Source of the DNA: Natrinema sp. DC36 | GTDB lineage: Archaea > Halobacteriota > Halobacteria > Halobacteriales > Natrialbaceae | Reading direction: 5' to 3' | DNA: 64,000 bases | Assembly: GCF_020405225.1 (NCBI RefSeq) | Contig: NZ_CP084472.1 | Span: 3,782,001-3,846,000 of the forward strand | Shown here: piece by piece, positions 1-8,327 of the stretch | How the letters are laid out: every line of letters begins with the position of its first letter | Numbering within the stretch: position 1 is the stretch's first letter | Translations under genes and position numbers: made by a program | Notes under the pieces: generated by a model | What the model saw: the letters and a program-made list of their open reading frames with translations, nothing else | Told to the model about the DNA's origin: nothing | The model's database searches: none

Positions 1-144
1 ACCGGGTGGAAAGGTTTCGTTGGTACGACCGGTTAATACATTCCAACTTGCAACTGTCATTTGTTCGTGACGGTTTCCGAACGACGGGAGTCGGCGAGGT
101 ACCGAACGGAGAGCAACGAACGCGATCGCGTGCCAGGGCGATCG

Positions 145-669
145 TCAGTCGTCCGCGTCGTAATACGCTGTTACGAACGGGCCGAACGAGGACGCAACCG
201 CCTGGCCGAGCGCTCGCGTCCGATCGGTCAGTCCGTCGGTGAGCGCGCCGGCGGCCCCGTCGGACTCGGCGACGCCCTCGGTCCCGAGCAGGTCGTCCAT
301 CACCGGACCCAACTCAGAGCCGTCCGCGACCCGTTCGGCGACGGTGTCGGGGAGACGAAGCGTCGGGCCGCCGCCTCGTTCCGTTCGATCCCCGTCGGTG
401 ACGGCACCCCACATGATCAGCGAGAGCCCCGGCACGCCCTCGAGCCGAGCGACGCCGCCCTCGAGGCCGACGCCGAAGTCGGCGTCGGTTGCCGCGAGCG
501 CCCGTCGGGCGCGATTCTCGGCTCCCCTGACGGTTTCCTCGATCGATCGCGGTTGCTCGCTCACCCCGGAGTCGACGGCGACGGCGGTCACGGTCGGTTC
601 GTATCGCTCGAGCGTTCGTTCGACGGCGTCGGTTTTGACCGGGTTCGTGCTGCCGACTGAGAGTTCCAT
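145..669 (-). CDS. DUF84 family non-canonical purine NTPase (inosine/xanthosine triphosphatase)
   Basis: Predicted 174-residue cytosolic house-cleaning enzyme that hydrolyses ITP/XTP to keep damaged purines out of nucleic acids. The N-terminal GSTNPVKTDAV segment (residues 6-16) is the nucleotide-binding signature of the YjjX/DUF84 family, and GVGLEGGV near residue 86 matches the conserved glycine-rich acidic loop. Length is normal for the family. The ATG at 669 sits directly before the signature, leaving little room for another start. It is divergent from the TFB gene with about 215 bp between them. Function rests on family resemblance only. Confidence 0.85.
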   Translation of the reverse strand: MELSVGSTNPVKTDAVERTLERYEPTVTAVAVDSGVSEQPRSIEETVRGAENRARRALAATDADFGVGLEGGVARLEGVPGLSLIMWGAVTDGDRTERGGGPTLRLPDTVAERVADGSELGPVMDDLLGTEGVAESDGAAGALTDGLTDRTRALGQAVASSFGPFVTAYYDADD

Positions 670-793
670 ATCGCCCGTTCGAACGGGGCGAAGTTGGAGG
701 CACCGTTTCGGCGTCGCGCTCCGTTTTGCGGAAACGATTCCACATGATCATTCATCGAATTATCCAACTTGACGGGATTTCCGGCCGGGATTT

Positions 794-807
794 CGAAACT
801 ATTAAAC
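794..807 (+). promoter_or_regulatory. Putative TATA/BRE of the tfb gene
   Basis: CGAAACTATTAAAC is an AT-rich box with purine-rich BRE-like bases upstream, inside GC-rich DNA. Transcription starting about 25 bp downstream would leave a 5' leader of roughly 55 nt before the tfb ATG at 887. Position and composition are the only evidence. Confidence 0.4.
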
Positions 808-886
808 CTCGAGTGTCTGAACGTGGAAGGTAACGGATCCGTCCGGGCTTTTGCGATCGGTTCGGCCGGCCAGCAATCGCCATCGT

Positions 887-1867
887 ATGACTAACGCACC
901 ATCGAACACGAGAGTACGACGTAGCGAACCCGAAACGAACGAACAAGAGACCGAAAGCGAGCAAGAGGATCTGGCCTGCCCCGAGTGTGCGGGCAACCTC
1001 GTCGTCGACGACGAGCACGGCGAGACGGTCTGTGAGGATTGTGGACTGGTCGTCGAGGAGGACTCGGTCGACCGCGGCCCCGAGTGGCGGGCCTTCGACG
1101 CCGCCGAGAAGAACGAGAAGTCCCGCGTGGGCGCGCCCACGACGAACACGATGCACGACAAGGGGCTCTCGACGAACATCGACTGGCGGAACAAGGACGC
1201 CTACGGGAACTCGCTTGGCTCCCGCCAGCGCGAGAAGATGCAGCGCCTGCGCAAGTGGAACGAGCGTTTCCGTACTCGCGACTCGAAGGAGCGCAACCTG
1301 AAACAGGCGCTGGGCGAAATCGACCGGATGGCCTCCGCGCTCGGCCTCCCGACGAACGTCCGCGAGACCGCCAGCGTCATCTACCGGCGCGCGCTCGACG
1401 AGGACCTCCTCCCCGGCCGATCGATCGAGGGCGTCTCGACGGCCTGCGTCTACGCCGCCGCCCGGCAGGCCGGCGTCCCTCGCAGCCTCGACGAGATCGC
1501 GGACGTCTCCCGCGTCGAGAAGAACGAGATCGCGCGCACCTACCGCTACGTGGTCCGCGAACTGGGCCTCGAGGTCCAGCCCGCCGATCCCGAGAGCTAC
1601 GTTCCCCGCTTCGCCTCGGGACTCGAGCTCTCCGACGAGGCCGAGCACCGCGCGCGCTCGCTGCTCCAGAACGCCAAGGAGAAGGGCGTCCACTCGGGCA
1701 AGTCGCCGGTCGGCCTCGCGGCCGCCGCGGTGTACGCCGCCGCGCTCCTGACCAACGAGAAGACCACTCAGGCAGCCGTGAGCGACGTCGCCGACATCTC
1801 CGAAGTGACGATTCGAAACCGGTACCACGAGCTCCTCGAGGCCGAGGAGACCATCGGGATGGCCTAA
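887..1867 (+). CDS. tfb: Transcription initiation factor IIB (TFB)
   Basis: 326-residue general transcription factor that bridges TBP-TATA and RNA polymerase. An acidic N-terminus is followed by a zinc ribbon with cysteines at about residues 31, 34, 49 and 52 (CPEC...CEDC), then the B-reader/linker region (GPEWRAF, DKGLSTNIDWRNKDAYG) and two cyclin repeats (about 125-210 and 220-315). The ATG at 887 is preferred over an in-frame TTG at 851 because the upstream residues are not conserved-looking. Haloarchaea usually encode several TFB paralogues; which one this is cannot be told here. Confidence 0.97.
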   Translation: MTNAPSNTRVRRSEPETNEQETESEQEDLACPECAGNLVVDDEHGETVCEDCGLVVEEDSVDRGPEWRAFDAAEKNEKSRVGAPTTNTMHDKGLSTNIDWRNKDAYGNSLGSRQREKMQRLRKWNERFRTRDSKERNLKQALGEIDRMASALGLPTNVRETASVIYRRALDEDLLPGRSIEGVSTACVYAAARQAGVPRSLDEIADVSRVEKNEIARTYRYVVRELGLEVQPADPESYVPRFASGLELSDEAEHRARSLLQNAKEKGVHSGKSPVGLAAAAVYAAALLTNEKTTQAAVSDVADISEVTIRNRYHELLEAEETIGMA

Positions 1868-2854
1868 CGACGCAGTCTCGAACCGCGACGACATCACGTT
1901 TCGTTCACGAGCGTCCCGTCGATAGCGCTGCGTTTTTCGTATCCTGATCGAGCGTCCGCTACGGTCGTACTGCCTCCGCCTTCAGTTGCCGATGAGCGAT
2001 TGTCTTTCATTCGTCTGTGAAACCGTCGACCCTGCGTGGAATTGTTTCCAATAGAGTTTCCTCGAGGCGGTCGAAAGCACGTGTGAATAATATGTTCGAA
2101 ATAGGATACGATTACGAACCAGACAAGAAAAATACCAAACTGGGCAAATCCGGATATAATTTGAATATAATGGGATTTATCTGAAACAAGTCATAATATG
2201 TGGCTAATGAACCTCACTTTGAGTTGATGTAGTATCCATATGGGTCAAAAAACGTTCTTATGGAGTATTCGTCTGGTAGATTACGGTAGCGCGATTGCTC
2301 GATACAGGGATCACCCAAAATCGCTTGTACGCCATTTAGAGCGGATACAGTCCGTATTATATATTTTCTATATTTCGAACGGATAGACGAGTACGCATCC
2401 CATTCCTAAACCAATCATATAAAAACATATATACTCAAATTGGTACTAGTGCGTGTTTGGATGTTGATTTCGTCCGTTGTCGTTCACCTGTTTGACGAGG
2501 ACGACGATCCCGAACGGTCCAGAGACGGCGACTTTCGAGCAGTGGCTGCCGATCGACTCGAAGGAGCTCGTCCCGAATTGAATGTGGATATGGACCGTGA
2601 CAGGACCGATATTCCCAAGGAAAACGTTGGTGTTTCAATGATGTCGAATTAATTTGCGTGATGGCGGGGCAATTTTCTCATTGAATTACAATCGTATAGG
2701 TGTAAATGAGTTGCGGCTATCCGTGGGGTGATCCAACGATGTTGAAAGAGAAATCGCGATTCGCGTCAGGATGGCCAGCCGGTATCAGAACGGCGGGCAA
2801 TCCCGAACACGTGGGGAAAGTTTAAATACACCTCTTTCATAGTCATCCGTATCA
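1868..2854. other. AT-rich gene-poor interval
   Basis: Almost 1 kb between tfb and the epimerase gene without a recognisable gene. From about 2075 to 2460 it is markedly AT-rich (runs such as ATATAATTTGAATATAATGG), unlike the surrounding GC-rich DNA. A 70-codon open frame at 2440-2652 follows a TATA-like stretch and reads through an acidic HLFDEDDDPERS segment, but it starts with TTG and resembles nothing I recognise. It may be a gene remnant. Confidence 0.5.
2821..2828 (+). promoter_or_regulatory. TATA box of the epimerase gene
   Basis: TTTAAATA lies 27-34 bp before the ATG at 2855, the spacing expected for a leaderless haloarchaeal transcript. No Shine-Dalgarno sequence is seen. Confidence 0.6.
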
Positions 2855-3766
2855 ATGGCTAAGCAGCACGTCCTCGTTACGGGTCCGTACGGAGAAGCCG
2901 GTGAAGCGATTCTCAATTATCTGCTGGACGACGACCGGTACGAACTCACGTTTCTCAACCGAAGTGACCATCCGGAGTACGAGACGCACGTCGCCGACAT
3001 CGCCGACTACGAGGCGATTCGTCCGGCGTTCGACGGACAGGACGCTGTCATCCACCTCGCCGCGCAGTCGGACGCCGGCGCTGACTTCCAGGACGTCGTC
3101 GATCCGAACATCGTTGGCACGTACAACGTTCTGAAGGCAATGGAAGACGCTGGCGTAGAGAAACTCATCTTCGCCTCTTCACAGCGCGTTATGGGCCTCT
3201 ACGAGGAGGACCACGCGCCCGAACTCTACGAGGAGGACTATCCGAGCGAGTACGATCCGCTGCGACTCACCCACGAGACGCTGCCGAAACCGGACGGCTA
3301 CTACGGTGCGACGAAGATGTTCGGCGAGCACATCTGTCGCACCCACGCGCGCCGCGACGGCGCGCCGAACCAGGTGTACTCGCTTCGCATCTCCAGCGTC
3401 CGAACGGCGAAGTACGATCATCCCTACGGCGACGCCGAACGCGGCGTCGACCGCAGCGAGGAGCACAAACTCGGTGACGACGACGAGGTCTGGGACCAGT
3501 CACAGACCGGCTCGTGGGAGCGGGGTAGCGAGGAGTATCAGGAGATGGTCAAACGGCTCAAAGCTTCCTGGACCTCCCAGCGCGACTTCGCACATCTGCT
3601 CGAGTGCTGTCTCGAGGATGAGACGGTGACCTACGACACGTTCTACGCGGTCAGCGACAACGCCGCTCGCTGGTTCGGTATCGAGCACGCGAAGGCAGTC
3701 CTCGGGTATGAACCGCAGGACGACGCCTCGGAGTGGGACAGTCCGCCGGCCCGTGACGACGAGTGA
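2855..3766 (+). CDS. NAD(P)-dependent epimerase/dehydratase (extended SDR)
   Basis: 303-residue cytosolic Rossmann-fold oxidoreductase. The N-terminus carries the dinucleotide-binding glycine motif (GPYGEAG, residues 10-16). HLAAQSDAG near 68 is the conserved SDR strand, SSQ near 108 supplies the catalytic serine and YGATK near 150 is the Tyr-x3-Lys pair. It resembles the uronate dehydrogenase / haloarchaeal NAD-dependent sugar dehydrogenase group more than nucleotide-sugar epimerases, but the substrate is not readable. It is monocistronic with its own leaderless promoter. A link to the catabolic island 1.5 kb downstream is possible but unproven. Confidence 0.85.
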   Translation: MAKQHVLVTGPYGEAGEAILNYLLDDDRYELTFLNRSDHPEYETHVADIADYEAIRPAFDGQDAVIHLAAQSDAGADFQDVVDPNIVGTYNVLKAMEDAGVEKLIFASSQRVMGLYEEDHAPELYEEDYPSEYDPLRLTHETLPKPDGYYGATKMFGEHICRTHARRDGAPNQVYSLRISSVRTAKYDHPYGDAERGVDRSEEHKLGDDDEVWDQSQTGSWERGSEEYQEMVKRLKASWTSQRDFAHLLECCLEDETVTYDTFYAVSDNAARWFGIEHAKAVLGYEPQDDASEWDSPPARDDE

Positions 3767-3857
3767 TCGAATCGGTACGGCACTGGATCGACAATGACTC
3801 GCGGCGGTTACGAACCGAGAACGAGTCGACGAAAGTCGGATTGCGTCTTCCTCGCGA

Positions 3858-4313
3858 TCACTTCGATTTCGTTGTTACCGTCACCGGGCCGTCGAACCGG
3901 AGCAAGACCGATTGTGCGATGTCGCCGAACAGCGCCTTGCCCGTCGGTGATCGCTTCCGTCCCGAGACGAACACGTGATCGCAGTCCTCCTCGTCCGCGA
4001 CCGCGATGATCTTCTTCGGCAAACTCCCTGCCGCACCGAGCGTTCTGACGGTCACGTCGTCGCTGAACGCCCGCTCGGCAACCTCCGCCGCGTCGGTCTT
4101 CGCCTCCTCCTCGATGATGTCGACGGTCGGTGCCTGATTTCCCTCACGCGCGTCGTTGCGAGCGTCTCGCTGGTACTGGTCCCGGTCGATAAACTTGCAG
4201 ACGACGAGCTCGGTATCGGTGCCGGTTGCGTACCGGTTCGCGGCGTCTAGCAGCCGCTCATCTACGTCTTCGTCTCCATCTCTGTCGGTTAGCACGACTA
4301 ATGCGCTGTGCAT
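3858..4313 (-). CDS. Universal stress protein (UspA family)
   Basis: 151-residue single-domain Usp. The first strand MHSALVVLTDRDGDEDV and the C-terminal loop SGRKRSPTGKALFGDIAQ (from about residue 119) followed by VLLRFDGPVTV are the haloarchaeal Usp signature for ATP/phosphate binding. The ATG at 4313 is chosen because it begins directly at the first beta-strand; an upstream in-frame start at 4337 adds eight unconserved residues. It is divergent from the GNAT gene, with a shared 140-bp promoter region. Confidence 0.9.
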   Translation of the reverse strand: MHSALVVLTDRDGDEDVDERLLDAANRYATGTDTELVVCKFIDRDQYQRDARNDAREGNQAPTVDIIEEEAKTDAAEVAERAFSDDVTVRTLGAAGSLPKKIIAVADEEDCDHVFVSGRKRSPTGKALFGDIAQSVLLRFDGPVTVTTKSK

Positions 4314-4382
4314 AGTGGCAGTTCGGCCGCTAGTCACAAAAATCTACGTTTCCGCTCACCGTCGGCCCGACCGACGGATAGC

Positions 4383-4416
4383 CGGGAACGGGACGCCTCA
4401 CTCGAATACGTTCCCG
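4383..4416. promoter_or_regulatory. Inverted repeat between usp and GNAT genes
   Basis: CGGGAACG (4383-4390) and CGTTCCCG (4409-4416) form a perfect 8-bp inverted repeat with an 18-bp spacer. It sits in the divergent intergenic region just upstream of a TATA-like TTTACG at about 4420. It could be an operator shared by both genes or a cruciform; no regulator is identified. Confidence 0.3.
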
Positions 4417-4452
4417 CGAACGTTTACGTTGATCCTCGACACAGCAGTCGGT

Positions 4453-5049
4453 ATGAGCACCCGACGCAAGACGGACAGCTGTTCCTCTTGGGACAACGGC
4501 GAGTGCGTGGGACCCCCTCACTGTCCTCCTCGGTGTCCACGGTTTACCGACGAACGGGGCGTTCCGTCATTAGTTCGGCCGTACCGGTCGACCGATTTCG
4601 AGGCGCTCGCGGCGATGTACGAGGAGTTCGACGAGTCGGTCGCGACGATGGGACTGCCCCCGCTCATCCGGCCCCGGATCGAGGACTGGCTCGCGGCGTT
4701 GACGGCCGACGGCTGGAACCTGGTGGCGCTGTCGGGCGATCGGCTCGTCGGCCATCTCGCCGTTACCCCGGCAAGCGCCGTCGAGCCCGAGTTTGTTGTC
4801 TTCGTTCACACGGACTTTCAGAACCGGGGTATCGGCACGGAGCTGCTCGAGCAGCTCGTCGCGTACGCCGACGCTGGCGGCCACGAATCGCTCCGGCTCA
4901 CCGTCGTGATCGACAATCGGCGGGCGATTACCGTCTACGAGAACGTCGGCTTCGAAACGATCGACCGATCGGGACTGAGTACGGAAATGTGTCTTCCCCT
5001 CGAGTCACCTCTCGTCGATCGTGTCCGGCGGCCGCCGGCCGATCGCTAA
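4453..5049 (+). CDS. GNAT family N-acetyltransferase with Cys-rich N-terminus
   Basis: 198-residue acetyl-CoA-dependent acetyltransferase of unknown substrate. The acetyl-CoA loop is visible as NRGIGTELLEQL near residue 120, preceded by the FVVFVHTDFQ strand; VYENVGFE near 160 is the typical C-terminal motif. Residues 9-29 contain four cysteines plus a histidine (CSSWDNGEC...HCPPRCPRF), suggesting a small zinc or Fe-S knuckle outside the GNAT fold. The ATG at 4453 is used since this Cys-rich segment looks conserved and a TATA-like TTTACG lies about 30 bp upstream. Confidence 0.85.
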   Translation: MSTRRKTDSCSSWDNGECVGPPHCPPRCPRFTDERGVPSLVRPYRSTDFEALAAMYEEFDESVATMGLPPLIRPRIEDWLAALTADGWNLVALSGDRLVGHLAVTPASAVEPEFVVFVHTDFQNRGIGTELLEQLVAYADAGGHESLRLTVVIDNRRAITVYENVGFETIDRSGLSTEMCLPLESPLVDRVRRPPADR

Positions 5050-5115
5050 CGTCGATTCCACTCGTGGCAGGTGCGTTCTGGCGGTGGAAGAATAAGTGCG
5101 GTCGGTCGTTCGTCG

Positions 5116-6597
5116 TTACGCGCGAACCGCTCGGATCGCCGGCAGGGCGATCGCCGCCGCGCTCAACAGAAGCACGACGACGACGATCGGACTGGTGTAG
5201 AAGATGTCGAGCGAGCCGTTGGAGAGCTCGAGCGAGCGACGCAGGTTCGACTCGGCGATCGGTGCGAGGATCAGTCCGAGCACCATCGGTGCGAGCGGAT
5301 AACCCTGCAATCGCATCACGTATCCCAGGGCGCCGGCAGCGAGCATGATCCACACGTCGAAGACGTTCCCGTTGAGTGCCATCGCACCGACGATACAGAG
5401 GATCAAAATCACGGGCCAAAGCAGGGACTGCGGGATCGTGATCAGGCGCGCCCAGTAGTTCGCCCCGAAGAGGCCGAACAACAGAATGAAGACGTAAATG
5501 ATGAGGAAGCCGACGAAGATCGTGTACAGCAGGGCGGGCTCGTCCTGGTAGAGCGCCGGTCCAGGGTTCACGTCGTGGACGAGCAACGCGCCGATGAGGA
5601 TCGCCGAGACGGAGTCGCCCGGGATCCCGAGGGTGAACGTCGGGATCAGCGCACCGCCGGTGCTCCCGTTGTTTCCGGCTTCCGCTGCTGCGACGCCCCG
5701 AATGTTGCCGTCGCCGAACGCCGGCGTCGCGTTTTTGAGCCACCGCGTGGCCTCGTTGTACGTGATGAAGGCGGCGATGTCGCCGCCGGCACCGGGGATC
5801 GCACCGATGAGGGACCCGATAACACCCGATCCGACGGAGACGGGCGCGATCGCCTTCAGATCCCCTATCGACGGGAGATAGCCTTCGATTTCTTGATCGA
5901 CCTGGTTCTGGTCGTCACTGATGCCCTGCGAGTACTTCCGGAGCCCCTCGGCGATCCCGAATAGGCCGATCATCACGGCGATGAACTCGACGCCGGTGAG
6001 CAGTTCCGGAACGTCGAACGTGAACCGCTGGTATCCCGTCACCGAATCGATACCCACGGTCGCGACGAGCATGCCCAACAGTCCGGATATCATCCCCTTC
6101 GTGACCGAATCGCCGCTCACGCTGGCGATGACCGTCAGGCCGAAGACGGCCAGCGCGAAGAACTCCGGCGATCGAAACCGAAGTGCCGCGTCCGCGATGA
6201 TGGGGGAGAAGAACATGAGCATGAAGACGCTGATGACCCCCCCGACGAACGACGCGATCGTACTTACCCGAATCGCTCGCCCGGCATCCCCGTTCTGGGA
6301 GAGGGGATAGCCGTCGAAGATCGTCGCCGCGGCCGACGGCGTCCCCGGCGTCCGGATGAGGATTGCCGGAATGGATCCCGCGTAGACCGCGCCCCCGAAG
6401 ATACCCAGCAGGAGCATCATTCCGTTCGCCGGATCCATCGTATACGTAAACGAGAGCATGACCGCGATGGTCATCGTCGCGGTCATCCCGGGGATCGATC
6501 CCATGAGGATCCCCAGCAGGACCCCCGCGATCATGAGGGCCAACGTGACCGGATCCATTACGTTCGCGAACCCCTGAACGATGTGTTCGATCGCCAT
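5116..6597 (-). CDS. tctA: Tripartite tricarboxylate transporter, large permease TctA
   Basis: 493-residue integral membrane protein with about 11-12 hydrophobic segments, the length of the TctA family. GILMGSIPGMTATM near residue 29, IRTPGTPSAAATIFDGYPL near 82 and IPTFTLGIPGDSVSAIL near 315 are the TctA glycine/proline signatures. It should drive secondary uptake of a carboxylate handed over by a periplasmic-type binding protein. Its start overlaps the tctB stop by one base, so it is the second gene of a tctBA operon; the cognate binding protein is encoded separately at 9746. Confidence 0.95.
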   Translation of the reverse strand: MAIEHIVQGFANVMDPVTLALMIAGVLLGILMGSIPGMTATMTIAVMLSFTYTMDPANGMMLLLGIFGGAVYAGSIPAILIRTPGTPSAAATIFDGYPLSQNGDAGRAIRVSTIASFVGGVISVFMLMFFSPIIADAALRFRSPEFFALAVFGLTVIASVSGDSVTKGMISGLLGMLVATVGIDSVTGYQRFTFDVPELLTGVEFIAVMIGLFGIAEGLRKYSQGISDDQNQVDQEIEGYLPSIGDLKAIAPVSVGSGVIGSLIGAIPGAGGDIAAFITYNEATRWLKNATPAFGDGNIRGVAAAEAGNNGSTGGALIPTFTLGIPGDSVSAILIGALLVHDVNPGPALYQDEPALLYTIFVGFLIIYVFILLFGLFGANYWARLITIPQSLLWPVILILCIVGAMALNGNVFDVWIMLAAGALGYVMRLQGYPLAPMVLGLILAPIAESNLRRSLELSNGSLDIFYTSPIVVVVLLLSAAAIALPAIRAVRA

Positions 6598-7109
6598 TAT
6601 ATCACCCCGAGGGGCAGTTGCGGAAGGAGTCTCGAGACGGGGATGATCCCTTCAGGTAACGGAACCATGAAGATTCGGTCGAAGACGTAAAACAACACGA
6701 TCGGAAAGCCGATCGAGACGGCCGCGATCGTAGGTTTCGAGCGGACGCCCGAGTAATATAGTATGACCGGCAGGAACGCCATCGATCCGACGACGAAACC
6801 GGCAACCGATATGACGAATATGTATCCGACCAGGGATACCAAGACGATCGCCGGGGGCGCTAGTTCATAGCCACTGAGATCGAGTTCGCTGTCGTCGTCG
6901 ACGACGAGATTCACGATCGCGAAGACGATAATTCCCGCGGACAGCATAATGGGGAAGAATCCCGGCCCGAGTTCCCCGCCCTCGGGGAACTGGTTCGCTT
7001 GAGCGATAACAGCGAGCGCTAACAGTATAAACACTATCGAAAGCGGATTCGATTTCACGTTACCCACGTCGATTTGTTGAACACGCCGCGTTATTCGTTT
7101 TATGACCAT
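6597..7109 (-). CDS. tctB: Tripartite tricarboxylate transporter, small permease TctB
   Basis: 170-residue membrane protein with four hydrophobic segments after a basic N-terminus (MVIKRITRRVQQ). The QFPEGGELGPGFFP motif near residue 45 is the hallmark of TctB. It pairs with TctA in the membrane. The ATG at 7109 is chosen because the family signature begins just after it; the longer in-frame extension to 7397 is low-complexity and would cross the promoter of the divergent hydrolase gene. Its stop overlaps the tctA start (TAATG). Confidence 0.92.
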   Translation of the reverse strand: MVIKRITRRVQQIDVGNVKSNPLSIVFILLALAVIAQANQFPEGGELGPGFFPIMLSAGIIVFAIVNLVVDDDSELDLSGYELAPPAIVLVSLVGYIFVISVAGFVVGSMAFLPVILYYSGVRSKPTIAAVSIGFPIVLFYVFDRIFMVPLPEGIIPVSRLLPQLPLGVI

Positions 7110-7150
7110 CAGTTTTCCGCCCTTGTTATAGCGTAACTCCCACAGATCAC

Positions 7151-7159
7151 TATAAATTT
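7151..7159 (-). promoter_or_regulatory. TATA box of tctBA
   Basis: On the minus strand AAATTTATA lies about 42 bp before the tctB ATG, giving a short leader. A second TATA-like element at 7126-7130 is too close to the start to be more than an alternative. Confidence 0.45.
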
Positions 7160-7370
7160 GCTGGTGTCGATCGATGAGGGGTGACAGGGTGGTGACTGCA
7201 TTCCGATTGCCTCCCCAAAATTCGGATCCCGCGGCCCGCAGATCGAAACGGGCCGGTGGGCTTCGAATCACTCCGCTACTCTCCGAGCGCGGTTTCGGTC
7301 GCTCCTCCTCGTCGAACGCCCGCCGAACTCCGCCGGCCGACGGCTTCGGGCCACCGGTACATTTAATTAG

Positions 7371-7378
7371 AGCTGCGC
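7371..7378 (+). promoter_or_regulatory. TATA box of MBL hydrolase 1
   Basis: ATTTAATT is centred about 23 bp before the ATG at 7397, consistent with a leaderless or near-leaderless transcript. It lies 260 bp from the divergent tctBA start. Confidence 0.5.
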
Positions 7379-7396
7379 CGCAAACGGTAACTGACA

Positions 7397-8071
7397 ATGA
7401 CTTTGAGCAGTGTAACCGACGGCATCGATCAGGTACAGTTCGATCACGTTCGAGTGCTGGTGCTCGAGGACGTCCCGGAGGGGAAGACGACGCTGATCGA
7501 CACCGCCTTCGAGGAGAACGGTGCGGAACTCGTCGAGACGCTGGAAGCGGAGTACGGCGACGTCGACCGCGTCATCCTCACCCACGGCGACCACGGCCAC
7601 CACGGCGGCCTCGCGCACGTGATGGATGCGTTCGACCCTGAACTCGTCCTGCCGGCCGACGAGACGAAGCTGTACGACCACCTCGAGGAGTCGGACCTCG
7701 ACGTCGAACCCGATGTCGCCTACGAGGACGGCGATCTGCTGGCGGGGAATATCCGCGTCATTCAGGTGCCGGGTCACACGGAGGCGACGTCCGCCCTGTT
7801 GCTCGAAGATCGGGACATTTTGATCTCCGGCGATACGCTCGACGGAGCCGACCGCGGCGGATTGCCGGCCGGATACCTTCTCCCGCCGCCGGCGCTGTTC
7901 AATGATGATCACCGGGCCGCCGAGCTCAACCTCTACAACCTGCTCGAGTACGACTTCGAGACCCTGCTCGTATTCCACGGTTCGCACGTCTTCGAGGATC
8001 CGAAGCAGAAACTCGACGATTTCCTCGTCGAGCGAGAGTGGAACGAGTGGGACCCGCGTACCGACGAGTGA
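7397..8071 (+). CDS. MBL-fold metallo-hydrolase, copy 1
   Basis: 224-residue metallo-beta-lactamase fold hydrolase. Metal-site residues visible are His63, Asp65 and His68 in THGDHGHHGG, His127 in PGHT, Asp146 in SGDT and His194 in FHGSH. The usual HxHxDH is replaced by HxDxGH, so the aspartate of the second metal site is missing. A lactonase, thioesterase or glyoxalase-II-type reaction is possible. A full-length paralogue lies at 10937-11614, and both flank the transporter and dehydrogenase genes, which suggests a step in the same catabolic route. Confidence 0.88.
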   Translation: MTLSSVTDGIDQVQFDHVRVLVLEDVPEGKTTLIDTAFEENGAELVETLEAEYGDVDRVILTHGDHGHHGGLAHVMDAFDPELVLPADETKLYDHLEESDLDVEPDVAYEDGDLLAGNIRVIQVPGHTEATSALLLEDRDILISGDTLDGADRGGLPAGYLLPPPALFNDDHRAAELNLYNLLEYDFETLLVFHGSHVFEDPKQKLDDFLVEREWNEWDPRTDE

Positions 8072-8327
8072 GCCGTTCGATCGACGGGCGAACTGCCACA
8101 TCCCTCGGAATCGATCTCGTCTCGACGGACCGATTTTGAAATCGGAGTTAACGTCCCCTGGTATGGAACGTCCGTCGCGCGTTCGCTCGAGCGGTCGTGA
8201 ATAGGGACGAGAGCGACCGTCGGTTCGCTCACTCGACGCCGCGACGGAATCGGTGCCACGTTCGAAGCGAGCGACCTCCATTGTCGCGGTTACTCGTCCG
8301 GGCCGTCCGGTGGTCGTACTGACGGAC

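Noticed and set aside
1-144. A gene at the left edge
   Set aside because: Frames at 6-242 and 61-660 are antisense shadows of the DUF84 gene; nothing else is supported in the first 144 bases.
2440-2652. 70-codon gene in the AT-rich interval
   Set aside because: TTG start, no recognised family and poor codon pattern; mentioned only as a possible remnant.
7109-7397. N-terminal extension of TctB to 7397
   Set aside because: The extra 96 residues have no TctB similarity, cross the promoter of the divergent hydrolase gene, and the natural ATG at 7109 begins just before the family motif.
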